Assembly (NCBI GenBank): GCA_913057435.1
Contig: CAJXNY010000002.1
Coordinates: 124,001 to 188,000, forward strand
Direction: 5' to 3'
DNA length: 64,000 bases
DNA from: an uncultured Oceanospirillaceae bacterium
GTDB taxonomy: Bacteria > Pseudomonadota > Gammaproteobacteria > Pseudomonadales > Balneatricaceae
Made by a program: the position numbers and the translations under genes
The notes under the pieces: model-generated
Databases searched by the model: none
What the model saw: only the letters and a program-made list of their open reading frames with translations
Told to the model about the DNA's origin: nothing
In this document: positions 55,726 through 64,000 of the stretch, piece after piece
Numbering within the stretch: position 1 is the stretch's first letter
Layout: the number at the start of each line of letters is the position of its first letter

Positions 55726-56199
55726 TTAAAGCCTGCGTTTGATGGTGCGGAGCTGCTCCTTCAGCACTTCTTCATCGTTCATCACTTTGCGTTCCGGTTT
55801 ATCCGGCTGTGACTGACTTTCTACGTTATCCAGCACTCGCTCCAGCGTCGTCAGTTTCCGTTTAATCAGCTGGTAGATTGCTATATCCATATCCTCTGCG
55901 GAGGCCGCTGCACTGATCGCTTCATCCAGCAGTGCAGGCAGGCTTTCCAGTACCGTATTTTCCAGCGGCTCATGGCGCAGCCCCTGCTGTAGCGTATGCC
56001 GGTCACTCAGCCAGTGTTGCAACCGTTGCCGTTCAGGGGCTGTCAGTACGGCAGCAACATGGGGTGCCACTCTGTCGACAGCCACATCAAAACTGGCCAC
56101 CACCTTTTCATCAGCCCGACCGTGCGGTGGGCTTACTTTATAACGCAGGCACAGCACACTGCTGCCTTCGGTGCGAAATTCAATACCGGTTGAATGCAT
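55726..56199 (-). CDS. Hypothetical 157-aa protein
   Basis: I do not recognise it. The N-terminal third is beta-like (GIEFRTEGSSVLCLRYKVS). The rest is helical with a charged C-terminus (NDEEVLKEQLRTIKRRL) that may be a coiled coil. ATG 56199 is taken because GGAG lies about ten bases upstream. It is convergent with the puuB-type gene and divergent from the ATP-grasp gene. Confidence 0.55.
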   Translation of the reverse strand: MHSTGIEFRTEGSSVLCLRYKVSPPHGRADEKVVASFDVAVDRVAPHVAAVLTAPERQRLQHWLSDRHTLQQGLRHEPLENTVLESLPALLDEAISAAASAEDMDIAIYQLIKRKLTTLERVLDNVESQSQPDKPERKVMNDEEVLKEQLRTIKRRL

Positions 56200-56401
56200 A
56201 AACCACTGACTCCTTTTTAACCTGAACCGGAGGATTATCATTCGAACCCTAACTAATGTCAAAACAGAGATTTACGCGATATCGCCTGACAGGTTCAGAT
56301 ATAGGCGAATAAACCGAAATATAGCAGCGTACTTAAACATCAGTTTGTTTTGTGTTCTAATTATACGTATAAACGCCTGGGCACTTTGAGTGCTCATATC
56401 C

Positions 56402-57520
56402 ATGCGTAAAACTGACGGCAACAGGTCAGGAACAGCACAGCAACGTGATGCAGGGGACAACGTGATACAACCGGCTCCGAATAATGTGAACAGCCGCACA
56501 GCCACCACCATGACGCCATCAATACGCCAGTGGCAGCGCCCAGCAATGGATCAGGCACCACCGCGAGCAGACACAATACCTGTCAACGCTCAGGTTATTA
56601 TTGATGAGGCCCGTCGTCGTGGAATTTCAATCGAGATACACAATGCCGAGCAGGGTATGTTCGCGCTGCGTCTGGCCGGGCGAACGATTGCCTGCCATGA
56701 ATCACTGACGGATCTGACAAGCGCCATCGCCATGACGCGCTGCAGTGATAAGCGAATTCTGCATAGCACCCTGGTCGCATCAGGGATTGCCACCCCGGAC
56801 CAGCAAGTGGTCGAAAGTGCTGAGCAAGCGCAGGATTTTCTGTTTGAACATCGTCGAATTGTGCTTAAACCTGCCCGTAGCGGCCCGGAAAATCAGGCCT
56901 ATATCGACCTTCGAACCCCTGATGCCATCAATACCGCATTCGCCGCACTGTCCAGCACAACTGACAGCATCATTGCGCAACCCTGGCACGATGGAGAGAA
57001 CCTGCGACTGGTCGTGATTAACAAGCAGATCGTCGCCGCCGGGGTACGGCAGGCAGCGTCTATTTCGGGTGATGGTGTGCGCACCATACAGCAGCTGATC
57101 GAACGCGAAGATCAGAGCCGTCAGCATGCCACCCAGGGTGAAAGCAGTATTGCGCTTGATGCAGAAACCCGCCGCTGCGTCACCGATGCGGGCTACCAGA
57201 TGCACGACGTTCTGCCTTACGCCCGCCAGCTCGATGTACGCAGAGCGGCAACCCTGCAAAGCGGTGGCGTAATGCGCGACGTCACCGGCCAGCTTCCCCC
57301 AGCACTGGAGCAACAGGCACTGCAGGCTGCCGAACAGACTGGATTACAGGTCGCCGGGATCGATATGCTGATTGAAGATCTTGACGCAGCGCAAGGCTGG
57401 GTGCTGGATGTTACCGAACGGCCCAGCCTGACCAATCATGACTCACAACCGGTGGTGGAGCACTTTATGAATTTGCTGTTCCCGCAAACACAGATGAGTG
57501 GCCCCTTACACCGCGCCTGA
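56402..57520 (+). CDS. ATP-grasp domain ligase of unknown substrate
   Basis: This 372-aa protein has a low-complexity N-terminal region of about 55 residues and then an ATP-grasp fold: TRCSDKRILHSTLVASGIATP (the pre-ATP-grasp lead seen in cyanophycin-synthetase and glutamylcysteine-ligase relatives), RIVLKPARSG with the ATP-binding lysine, IIAQPWHDGENLRLVVINKQ, and a C-terminal IDMLIEDL, then VLDVTERPSL carrying likely metal ligands. Such enzymes join a carboxylate to an amine, so an amino-acid or polyamine conjugate is plausible given the neighbours. The start could also be the ATG at residue 41 (MTPSIRQ). Confidence 0.7.
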   Translation: MRKTDGNRSGTAQQRDAGDNVIQPAPNNVNSRTATTMTPSIRQWQRPAMDQAPPRADTIPVNAQVIIDEARRRGISIEIHNAEQGMFALRLAGRTIACHESLTDLTSAIAMTRCSDKRILHSTLVASGIATPDQQVVESAEQAQDFLFEHRRIVLKPARSGPENQAYIDLRTPDAINTAFAALSSTTDSIIAQPWHDGENLRLVVINKQIVAAGVRQAASISGDGVRTIQQLIEREDQSRQHATQGESSIALDAETRRCVTDAGYQMHDVLPYARQLDVRRAATLQSGGVMRDVTGQLPPALEQQALQAAEQTGLQVAGIDMLIEDLDAAQGWVLDVTERPSLTNHDSQPVVEHFMNLLFPQTQMSGPLHRA

Positions 57521-57536
57521 TAAACCTGACGCAGCA

Positions 57537-57570
57537 GGGAGGTGGCGGGCCAGCAGCCCGCGCCTCTCCC
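57537..57570. terminator. Long hairpin between convergent ATP-grasp and puuC-type genes
   Basis: GGGAGG/CTCTCCC outer and GCGGGC/GCCCGC inner arms enclose CAGCA. There is no T-run on either side, so termination is uncertain. Confidence 0.45.
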
Positions 57571-57585
57571 AGCAGAGCCTGTTAA

Positions 57586-59079
57586 TCAGTCGAACTCTAT
57601 CCAGGTGGTTTTCAGCTCGGTGTAGTCATCCATCGCGTGCAGTGATTTATCCCGACCATTGCCTGACTCTTTAAAGCCACCAAACGGCACCGTCATATCA
57701 CCGCCAAAATAGTTATTGATGCCCATGGTGCCGGTCCGTATCGCGGCGGCAACTTTATGCGCGGTATTAATGTTCTGGCTCCACACGGCACCGGCAAGGC
57801 CGTAAGGTGAGTCATTGGCGATGCTGATGGCATCCGCCATATCGGTAAACGGAATCACCGAAACAACCGGGCCAAAGATTTCTTCACGGGCAATGCGCAT
57901 CTGGTTGGTTACGCCGGTAAACAGAGTAGCCTGATGGTAAAAACCGCCGCTTTCAGCCTGCACCTGCTGGCCACCCATCGCCAGTGTTGCGCCTTCCTGC
58001 TTACCCAATTCAACGTAACGCTGAATGGTATCGAGCTGATTCTGATCGATGATCGCGCCCATCTTGTTTTTACCCAGCAGCGGGTCTCCCGGCGTCCAGC
58101 GGCGGGCTTTTTCGATGACTCGCTCGACAAATTCATCGTGAATTGACTGTTCAACTAACAGTCGGGTAGCGGCGGTGCAGGTCTGGCCTGAGTTATAAAA
58201 ACCACCGATCACTGCCAGGCTGGCGGCCTTATCCAGGTTGGCATCGGCAAAAACGATATTGGCACTTTTACCACCCAGCTCCAGAAACGTCCGTTTGAGG
58301 TTAGACTGGCCGGAATACTGGGTTAACAGTTTGCCCACCGCTGTAGAACCGGTGAAGGTCTGGCCGTCGATATCCGGGTGCAGCGACAGGTGCCGCCCCA
58401 GGTTGATGCCATCGCCGGGCAGTACGTTAAGTACGCCATCGGGCAGGCCCGCTTCACTGGCCAGCTGAGCGATACGCAGGGCGGTGAGTGGGGTTTTTGG
58501 GTCCGGCTTGAGAATCACCGAGTTACCGGTAGCCAGTGCCGGAGCCAGCTTCCAGGCGGTGGTAGAGATGGGGAAGTTCCAGGGCACAATCGCCGTAACC
58601 ACCCCCAGCGGCATCCGGGTGACCAGCGCCAGACAGTCATGGCCGGTGGGAGCAACCTGTTCGTACACCTTGTCTACTGCTTCGGCGGTCCAGCGGATCG
58701 TGTTGATCGCGCCGGGTACATCCACATAAAGGGTATCGTTAATCGGTTTGCCTGCATCCAGTGATTCCAGCAGCGCCAGCTCTTCATGGTGTTTTTCTAA
58801 CAGATCAGCCCAGCGCTGCAATACCTTCTTTCGCGCCGACGGGGCCTGCTGTGACCAGCAACCAGACTCAAACACCGCACGGGCAACTTTGACCGCCACA
58901 TCGGCATCTTCCGGCCCGCAATCTGCCATATCGGTTAACCGCTGGCCATTTGCCGGGTTGGTTACCGCTGTGGTTTTACCTGACAGCGCCGAAACATTCT
59001 GGCCATTAATAAACGCAAGGTGGGGCAGGGTGAGGTCCGCTGCGCGGGCGACCCAGTCGGTTGGCTGTACAGTGCTCAT
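57586..59079 (-). CDS. puuC: Gamma-glutamyl-gamma-aminobutyraldehyde dehydrogenase, PuuC type
   Basis: This 497-aa NAD(P)-dependent aldehyde dehydrogenase has Asn168 (PWNFP), Glu267 (LELGGKS) and the nucleophile Cys301 (GQTCTAATR). It matches PuuC/KauB, which oxidise the aldehyde made by PuuB or by diamine transamination to the gamma-glutamyl-GABA or GABA stage. It is divergent from the beta-alanine transaminase gene with 249 bases in between. Confidence 0.87.
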   Translation of the reverse strand: MSTVQPTDWVARAADLTLPHLAFINGQNVSALSGKTTAVTNPANGQRLTDMADCGPEDADVAVKVARAVFESGCWSQQAPSARKKVLQRWADLLEKHHEELALLESLDAGKPINDTLYVDVPGAINTIRWTAEAVDKVYEQVAPTGHDCLALVTRMPLGVVTAIVPWNFPISTTAWKLAPALATGNSVILKPDPKTPLTALRIAQLASEAGLPDGVLNVLPGDGINLGRHLSLHPDIDGQTFTGSTAVGKLLTQYSGQSNLKRTFLELGGKSANIVFADANLDKAASLAVIGGFYNSGQTCTAATRLLVEQSIHDEFVERVIEKARRWTPGDPLLGKNKMGAIIDQNQLDTIQRYVELGKQEGATLAMGGQQVQAESGGFYHQATLFTGVTNQMRIAREEIFGPVVSVIPFTDMADAISIANDSPYGLAGAVWSQNINTAHKVAAAIRTGTMGINNYFGGDMTVPFGGFKESGNGRDKSLHAMDDYTELKTTWIEFD

Positions 59080-59328
59080 AAACAGTCCCTTTTCATCAGT
59101 CAGCTGAATTTTATGCGTCTTAGAGTGCTGCTTGAGCCGCTAATTTGCAATCGCTGCTGGTTCAGCACAGGCCTGCGGGCTTTCTCGTTGATGTAATCCA
59201 CACTCAGTTAAGCATTTGGTTAAGTAAGGATAAAAACCGCTGAATTTAACTGCAAGATTTTCTATTGATAATGAAAGACATCAAAACACAGAACAACCTG
59301 AGCACTCAGGCTCTGGATGAGGTGGCAG

Positions 59329-60675
59329 ATGAATAACAAGAATGAACGCCTGGCAGCTTGCGGGCTGACACAGCAACAACTGGATGCCTACTGGATGCCT
59401 TACACCGGCAACCGGGATTTCAAGCAGGACCCGCGTATCATCGTGTCCGCTGAAGGCAACTATTACACCGATGTCGACGGTCGCAAGATTTTTGATGGCC
59501 TGTCCGGCCTGTGGACCTGTGGCGCAGGCCATAGTCGCCCGGAAATCACCGAAGCGGTCAGTCGTCAGATTAAAGAGCTGGATTACGCCCCGGCGTTCCA
59601 GTTTGGTCATCCTGACGCCTTTAAACTGGCGCACCGGATCACCGAGTTTATGCCTGAAGGGCTGAACCGGGTCTTTTTCACTGGCTCCGGTTCGGAATCC
59701 GTGGAAACGGCACTGAAAGTTGCCCGCGCCTACTGGCGCAAAAAAGGTATGGCCAGCAAAACCTGCCTGATTGGCCGGATCAAGGGCTACCACGGGGTTA
59801 ACTTTGGCGGCATCAGCGTCGGCGGTATTGGCGCTAACCGGGTGCTGTATGGCGAAGGCATTGAAGCCTCACATCTGCCGCACACCATGCTGCCACAAAA
59901 TACCTTCGTTAAAGGGATGCCAACCGAAGGTGCTTACCTGGCCGATGAGCTGGAGCAGCTGGTTGCCCTGCATGATGCGTCTAATATCGCGGCGGTCATT
60001 GTTGAACCACTGGCAGGCTCCGCCGGGGTTATTCCACCACCGGTGGGCTACCTGCAGCGTCTGCGAGATATCTGTGACAAACACAATATCCTGCTGATTT
60101 TTGACGAAGTGATCTGTGGCTTCGGCCGCATGGGCGCAAACACAGGGGCTGAAGCTTTTGGTGTGGTGCCAGACATGATGACCATCGCCAAGCAGATGAC
60201 CAACGGTGCGATACCGATGGGTGCGCTGGTTGCCAGGCAGGAAATCTACGACACCTTTATGGATACCGGCGGCAAGGACTACATGCTCGAGATGCCACAC
60301 GGTTACACCTATTCAGCCCATCCGGTTGCCTGTGCAGCAGGCCTGGCAGCGCTGGATCTGCTGGAAAAAGATCAGCTGGTTAGCCGGGTCAGCAGCATGG
60401 CGCCGAAGCTTGAGGAACTGCTGCACAGCCTTAAAGGCAGCCAGTATGTCACGGATATTCGTAACTATGGCCTGGCCGGTGCGTTAACCATTGAGTCCGC
60501 CCCGGGTGAGCCAGCATTGCGGCCTTACCAGATCGCCATGAGTTGCTGGAAAAAAGGTTTTTACGTGCGCTACGGCGGCGACACTATACAGCTGGGTCTG
60601 CCGTTTACTGTGGAAACAGATGAGATGGATCGTCTGATCAACGTGCTGGGCGAGTCCATCGCGGAATTAAGCTAA
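59329..60675 (+). CDS. bauA: Beta-alanine/omega-amino acid:pyruvate aminotransferase
   Basis: This 448-aa class III aminotransferase has Asp259 (FDEV) and the PLP lysine Lys288 (TIAKQMTNGAIPMG). The start QLDAYWMPYTGNRDFKQDPR is characteristic of beta-alanine:pyruvate transaminases. The product from beta-alanine is malonate semialdehyde. ATG 59329 has GAGG six bases upstream and is preferred to an ATG at 59317. It is followed by a semialdehyde dehydrogenase gene, which completes the route. Beta-alanine arises from spermidine/spermine breakdown, linking it to the polyamine genes. Confidence 0.87.
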   Translation: MNNKNERLAACGLTQQQLDAYWMPYTGNRDFKQDPRIIVSAEGNYYTDVDGRKIFDGLSGLWTCGAGHSRPEITEAVSRQIKELDYAPAFQFGHPDAFKLAHRITEFMPEGLNRVFFTGSGSESVETALKVARAYWRKKGMASKTCLIGRIKGYHGVNFGGISVGGIGANRVLYGEGIEASHLPHTMLPQNTFVKGMPTEGAYLADELEQLVALHDASNIAAVIVEPLAGSAGVIPPPVGYLQRLRDICDKHNILLIFDEVICGFGRMGANTGAEAFGVVPDMMTIAKQMTNGAIPMGALVARQEIYDTFMDTGGKDYMLEMPHGYTYSAHPVACAAGLAALDLLEKDQLVSRVSSMAPKLEELLHSLKGSQYVTDIRNYGLAGALTIESAPGEPALRPYQIAMSCWKKGFYVRYGGDTIQLGLPFTVETDEMDRLINVLGESIAELS

Positions 60676-60713
60676 GGGCAGTACGCCCGGATTTCTGATT
60701 GAGGTTTAGAATA

Positions 60714-62204
60714 ATGACAACAGTAGGCCATCTGATTAACGGCGAAATGCTGACCGATGCAGCGCGTACCCAGCCGGTATACAACCCATCCACCGGTGAA
60801 GTGAGCAAAGAGGTTGCCCTGGCATCCGTTGCCACCGTTGAGCAGGCGATTGCTGCCGCTCAGGCCGCATACCCGGCATGGCGCAATACGCCACCGATCA
60901 AACGGGCACGGGTGATGTTCCGCTTCAAGCAGCTGCTGGAAGAGAATGCGGATGAGATCTGCCGCCTGGTCGGTGAAGAACACGGTAAAATCTCCCATGA
61001 TGCAGCGGGCGAGCTGCAGCGCGGCATTGAGAACGTTGAGTATGCCTGTGGTGTACCCGAGCTGCTCAAAGGCGAGTACAGCAAAAACGTAGGCCCGGAC
61101 ATCGACAGCTGGAGCGATTTTCAGCCACTGGGCGTTGTGGCCGGTATTACACCGTTCAACTTCCCGACGATGGTACCGATGTGGATGTTCCCGATGGCGA
61201 TCGCCTGCGGTAATACCTTCATCCTGAAACCCTCTGAGCGTGACCCAAGCTCGACGCTGTTTGTTGCTCAGCTGGCACAGGAAGCGGGCCTGCCACCCGG
61301 CGTACTGAACGTAGTCAACGGTGATAAAGAAGCGGTCGATGTGCTGCTGACAGATAAGCGCGTTAAAGCGGTCAGCTTTGTTGGCTCCACACCGATTGCG
61401 GAATATATCTACGCGACGGCGAATGCCAATGGTAAACGTTGTCAGGCACTGGGCGGCGCTAAAAATCACGCCATTGTCATGCCTGATGCCGATATGGACA
61501 ATGCCGTAAACCAGCTGCTGGGCGCGGCCTTTGGCTCCTCTGGCGAGCGTTGCATGGCGCTGTCTGTTGCGGTTGCCGTGGGTGACCAGGCCGCCGATGC
61601 ACTGGTTGCCAAGCTGAAAGAAGCGATGAAGCCACTGCGCGTTGGTGCGTACAACGACAGCAGCAACGACTTTGGCCCGGTAATCACCGCTGCGCATAAA
61701 GAAAAAGTGAATGGCTTTATCGCCAGTGCCGTTGAGCAGGGCGCTGAGCTGGTTGTAGATGGTCGCAACCCTGACGTCGCCGGTCATGAAAACGGGTTCT
61801 TCGTTGGTGCAACGCTAATCGACCGGGTCACGACGGAGATGGACAGCTATGTTCAGGAGATCTTCGGCCCAGTACTGCAGATTGTGCGTGCTAACAGCAT
61901 GGACGAAGCGATGCAGATGATTAACGATCACGAATACGGCAATGGCACCTGCATCTTCACCCGTGACGGTGAAGCAGCACGCTTCTTTGCAGACAATATC
62001 GAAGTCGGCATGGTAGGTATTAACGTACCGCTGCCAGTGCCAGTGGCATACCACAGCTTCGGCGGCTGGAAACGTTCACTGTTTGGTGATCTGCATGCCT
62101 ACGGCCCTGACTCCGTACGCTTCTACACTAAACGCAAAACCATCACCCAGCGCTGGCCGTCCAGCGGTGTCCGTGAAGGTGTTCAGTTCGCTTTCCCAAG
62201 CTAA
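60714..62204 (+). CDS. mmsA: CoA-acylating (methyl)malonate-semialdehyde dehydrogenase
   Basis: This 496-aa aldehyde dehydrogenase of the CoA-dependent branch has Cys280 (GSSGERCMA) and ITPFNFPTMVPMWMFPMA. The general-base glutamate of ordinary ALDHs is replaced (ALGGAKNH), as is normal for MmsA. It converts malonate semialdehyde to acetyl-CoA, or the methyl form to propionyl-CoA. ATG 60714 with GAGG upstream is taken. It is co-transcribed behind the transaminase, and a terminator follows. Confidence 0.9.
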   Translation: MTTVGHLINGEMLTDAARTQPVYNPSTGEVSKEVALASVATVEQAIAAAQAAYPAWRNTPPIKRARVMFRFKQLLEENADEICRLVGEEHGKISHDAAGELQRGIENVEYACGVPELLKGEYSKNVGPDIDSWSDFQPLGVVAGITPFNFPTMVPMWMFPMAIACGNTFILKPSERDPSSTLFVAQLAQEAGLPPGVLNVVNGDKEAVDVLLTDKRVKAVSFVGSTPIAEYIYATANANGKRCQALGGAKNHAIVMPDADMDNAVNQLLGAAFGSSGERCMALSVAVAVGDQAADALVAKLKEAMKPLRVGAYNDSSNDFGPVITAAHKEKVNGFIASAVEQGAELVVDGRNPDVAGHENGFFVGATLIDRVTTEMDSYVQEIFGPVLQIVRANSMDEAMQMINDHEYGNGTCIFTRDGEAARFFADNIEVGMVGINVPLPVPVAYHSFGGWKRSLFGDLHAYGPDSVRFYTKRKTITQRWPSSGVREGVQFAFPS

Positions 62205-62257
62205 ACAGATTACATACAGGTGCCTGTAATCCGGCATTGAGTATCTCTGGTTTTTAC

Positions 62258-62281
62258 AGGCACCTTCGGGTGCCTTTTTTT
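62258..62281 (+). terminator. Rho-independent terminator
   Basis: AGGCACC-TTCG-GGTGCCT followed by a run of T. It ends the transaminase-dehydrogenase operon. Confidence 0.93.
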
Positions 62282-62473
62282 ATGCGTAATGATCAGCGTT
62301 GATCTTAAAGGCATCATAATTCAGCTTAAGGTAATCAAAAAAACACGCCCTGAAATAGCGAGGCCATGCCAAGTTGCATGGCCGAATCCTGCCTTCACAA
62401 CGGCATTTATTGAATGGATATTTCAGGTATAATCGCCAGCCCTGATCCAGCTGCTCGCTAAGGAATACCGGCT

Positions 62474-63565
62474 ATGACCATCCGCTTACTTCTCGCCATG
62501 CTGCTGTTTGCGACCACCGGCAACGCGTTCGCCAGCAAGCTGGCTGATTACTGGAAGTATGACGAGTACTATGCAGCACACCCTGATCAACAGAAGGCTT
62601 CTTCTGAGCTGGTCGAAACTGTCCGTAAAGGCGCAGTCAAAATCGACCGCAAAGTAAATAAGATCAAAGTTGGCATTATCTATCCATCACACCAGTTTTC
62701 CAATTACTGGCCCCGCAGTGTGAAATCTTTCCAGTTACGGATGGATGAACTGGCTATTCCTTACGAAATCCGCACAAGCTATACCAAACCCAACACCGAA
62801 GTGTCGGTGCAGGTACAACAGATCGAAAAAATGCTGCGCTGGAAGCCTGATTACCTGGTCTACACATTAGACTCTGCACGTCAGCGGGCGGTAGTTGAAC
62901 GGCTGATTCGTGGTACGGATATCAAAGTCATCCTGCAAAATATCACCACACCAATTAAGGAGTGGGGAGATGATCAGCCATTTATGTATATTGGCTTCGA
63001 TCATGCGGAAGGGGCGAAGATACTGGCCCGATACCAGCAAGAGCGGATGCCTGAAGGCTCACCCTATGGTGTTGTGTTCCGCAGCAAAGGGTTTATCAGT
63101 GATATGCGCGGCCTGACGTATATCCAGGACATCGGTCAGTATCACCAGTTAACGTCCAGCTACTATACGGACTCAAGTCGCCCGGGCGGATATGCCGCCG
63201 CGAAAAAAATTGTTGCTGAGCACCCCAGCGTACGTTATATCTACGCCACCTCAACCGACACAGCACTGGGCACCGTAGATGCACTGGCAGAGCTGGGCCG
63301 CCAGGATATTATTGTGAACGGCTGGGGTGGGGGTGCGGAAGAAATCGCCGAGCTGAAAAAGGGAAATTTACAGGTCGTACTGATGCGTATGAACGATGGG
63401 AATGGCGTCTCAATGGCTGAGGCAATCAAACGTGACCTGGAAGGTAAAAATGTCCCGTTGATATTCTCCGGTGACTTTACCGTACTGGATGACAAAATGC
63501 CCATGAGTGAGATCGAGCGTATCGAGCGTTTCGCATTCCGCTACTCTAATAAGCAATCAAACTGA
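62474..63565 (+). CDS. luxP: Autoinducer-2-binding periplasmic protein, LuxP type
   Basis: This 363-aa periplasmic binding protein has a signal peptide (1-20, ending GNAFA). Its mature start (LADYWKYDEYYAAHPDQQ) resembles Vibrio LuxP. The residues that contact AI-2 in Vibrio LuxP (Gln77, Ser79, Trp82, Arg215, Thr266, Asp267, Arg310) have counterparts at Gln74, Ser76, Trp79, Arg212, Thr261, Asp262 and Arg305. It would therefore bind the borated furanosyl diester or a close analogue. The next gene, 7 bases on, starts like LuxQ, so the pair forms a two-component quorum sensor. No luxS is in the window. Confidence 0.85.
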   Translation: MTIRLLLAMLLFATTGNAFASKLADYWKYDEYYAAHPDQQKASSELVETVRKGAVKIDRKVNKIKVGIIYPSHQFSNYWPRSVKSFQLRMDELAIPYEIRTSYTKPNTEVSVQVQQIEKMLRWKPDYLVYTLDSARQRAVVERLIRGTDIKVILQNITTPIKEWGDDQPFMYIGFDHAEGAKILARYQQERMPEGSPYGVVFRSKGFISDMRGLTYIQDIGQYHQLTSSYYTDSSRPGGYAAAKKIVAEHPSVRYIYATSTDTALGTVDALAELGRQDIIVNGWGGGAEEIAELKKGNLQVVLMRMNDGNGVSMAEAIKRDLEGKNVPLIFSGDFTVLDDKMPMSEIERIERFAFRYSNKQSN

Positions 63566-63572
63566 TACCTGG

Positions 63573-64000
63573 ATGAATGCCAGCCTGAAATTCAAGACAG
63601 TTACTTTCATAGTACTGTCGTTGTATATTCTGCTGTCGCTGTCGGTATTTATGATAACGGCGTATCAGGATACCCGCAGTATCGTCAGTAAGCAGGTAGA
63701 CGTTTATATCTCCAGCCTGGCCAGCCGCTACGAAAAAGACCTGTCCGTTTATCTTGACCTGGTGGAAGAAAATTTCCTGACCATCCGCTCAAACGAGAGT
63801 CTGGTCAGCTCATTCCATGGCGGGAATGAGGCGCATTTTCTGAGCGCACTGTCAGCCTGGGAGGAAGATTATGAACGCACTCGCTATGATTTCCTTGCGG
63901 TCTCCTTTCCCGCCAGTGACAAGTGTTTCTATTTCGCTGGCTACTTTACCAACCTGAGAAATATTGACTGCACCTCGCTTTTTAAAAGCAACGGTGGTCT
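63573..64000 (+). CDS. luxQ: LuxQ-like sensor kinase (5' part, runs off the window)
   Basis: The first 142 codons are visible. They encode a short cytoplasmic start, TM1 at about 8-32 (TVTFIVLSLYILLSLSVFMI), then the start of a periplasmic domain with YEKDLSVYLDLVEENFLTIR, like the LuxQ sensor region. The kinase and receiver parts lie outside the window. The identification rests on the weak N-terminal pattern and the position behind a luxP-type gene. GGA precedes the ATG, seven bases after the LuxP stop. Confidence 0.7.
   Translation, partial: MNASLKFKTVTFIVLSLYILLSLSVFMITAYQDTRSIVSKQVDVYISSLASRYEKDLSVYLDLVEENFLTIRSNESLVSSFHGGNEAHFLSALSAWEEDYERTRYDFLAVSFPASDKCFYFAGYFTNLRNIDCTSLFKSNGG

Noticed and set aside
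1-64000. CRISPR arrays, tRNA or rRNA genes, complete insertion sequences
   Set aside because: I looked for regularly spaced repeats, cloverleaf-like segments and transposase genes with terminal repeats and found none I can support.

Overview
The window looks like chromosome from a marine or otherwise polyamine-using gammaproteobacterium of the Oceanospirillales/Pseudomonadales type. This is inferred from PuuABC/SpuC/PotFGHI-type polyamine genes, MocR and LysR regulators in number, a dimethylglycine-dehydrogenase-like gene, TRAP transporters, a Vibrio-like LuxP/LuxQ pair and a Pseudomonas-style REP doublet. Most genes are moderately GC-rich. Two stretches (about 32.1-35.1 kb and 41.6-43.6 kb) are clearly AT-rich and look acquired.

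Layout: 0-9.2 kb holds the end of a TauC-like permease gene, two overlapping LysR genes divergent from a large FAD/GcvT oxidoreductase, a DJ-1/PfpI gene divergent from a MocR regulator around a 24-bp palindrome, and a membrane diguanylate cyclase with two periplasmic solute-binding domains. 9.5-18.1 kb is an unusual cell-wall module: an orphan 566-aa protein, a SEDS (FtsW/RodA-type) protein with FHA-like N-terminal domains, a tail-anchored Ser/Thr kinase and, divergently, a very large class B-type penicillin-binding protein. 18.2-24.0 kb is a TRAP transporter plus FAD oxidase plus cupin operon with a divergent LysR gene. Its intergenic region carries the same inverted repeat (ATAAGC-N3-GCTTAT) as the LysR/FAD pair at 2.3 kb.

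24-30 kb holds orphan genes, a YbaK-type deacylase gene, palindromes, and a LysR gene divergent from an old-yellow-enzyme gene. 30.1-35.35 kb is a decayed type I restriction-modification locus: the 3' part of hsdR at the left and the first roughly 60 codons of hsdM at the right, both on the minus strand. An AT-rich plus-strand pair lies between them: a MazG-like pyrophosphohydrolase and a nuclease-helicase-S24 peptidase fusion. This reads as one defence module having replaced another. A CsrA-like protein with a C-terminal extension follows at 36.1 kb.

36.8-41.5 kb encodes a secreted CehA/McbA-type metallohydrolase and a TonB-dependent siderophore receptor with a candidate Fur box. 41.6-43.6 kb carries two proteins with a PatG (cyanobactin maturation) C-terminal-domain signature, one of them truncated, and a 66-aa peptide: a possible RiPP-like island.

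43.9-62.2 kb is one large polyamine uptake and catabolism region: SpuC-type transaminase, GntR regulator, PotFGHI-type ABC transporter, chemoreceptor, PuuA, PuuB, an ATP-grasp ligase, PuuC, then beta-alanine transaminase and semialdehyde dehydrogenase. Together these would import polyamines, degrade them through gamma-glutamylated or direct transamination routes, and convert the beta-alanine arm to acetyl-CoA. Three TGTGATCACA palindromes around the GntR gene probably form its operators. The window ends in a luxP-luxQ-like pair whose LuxP has the expected AI-2 contact residues.
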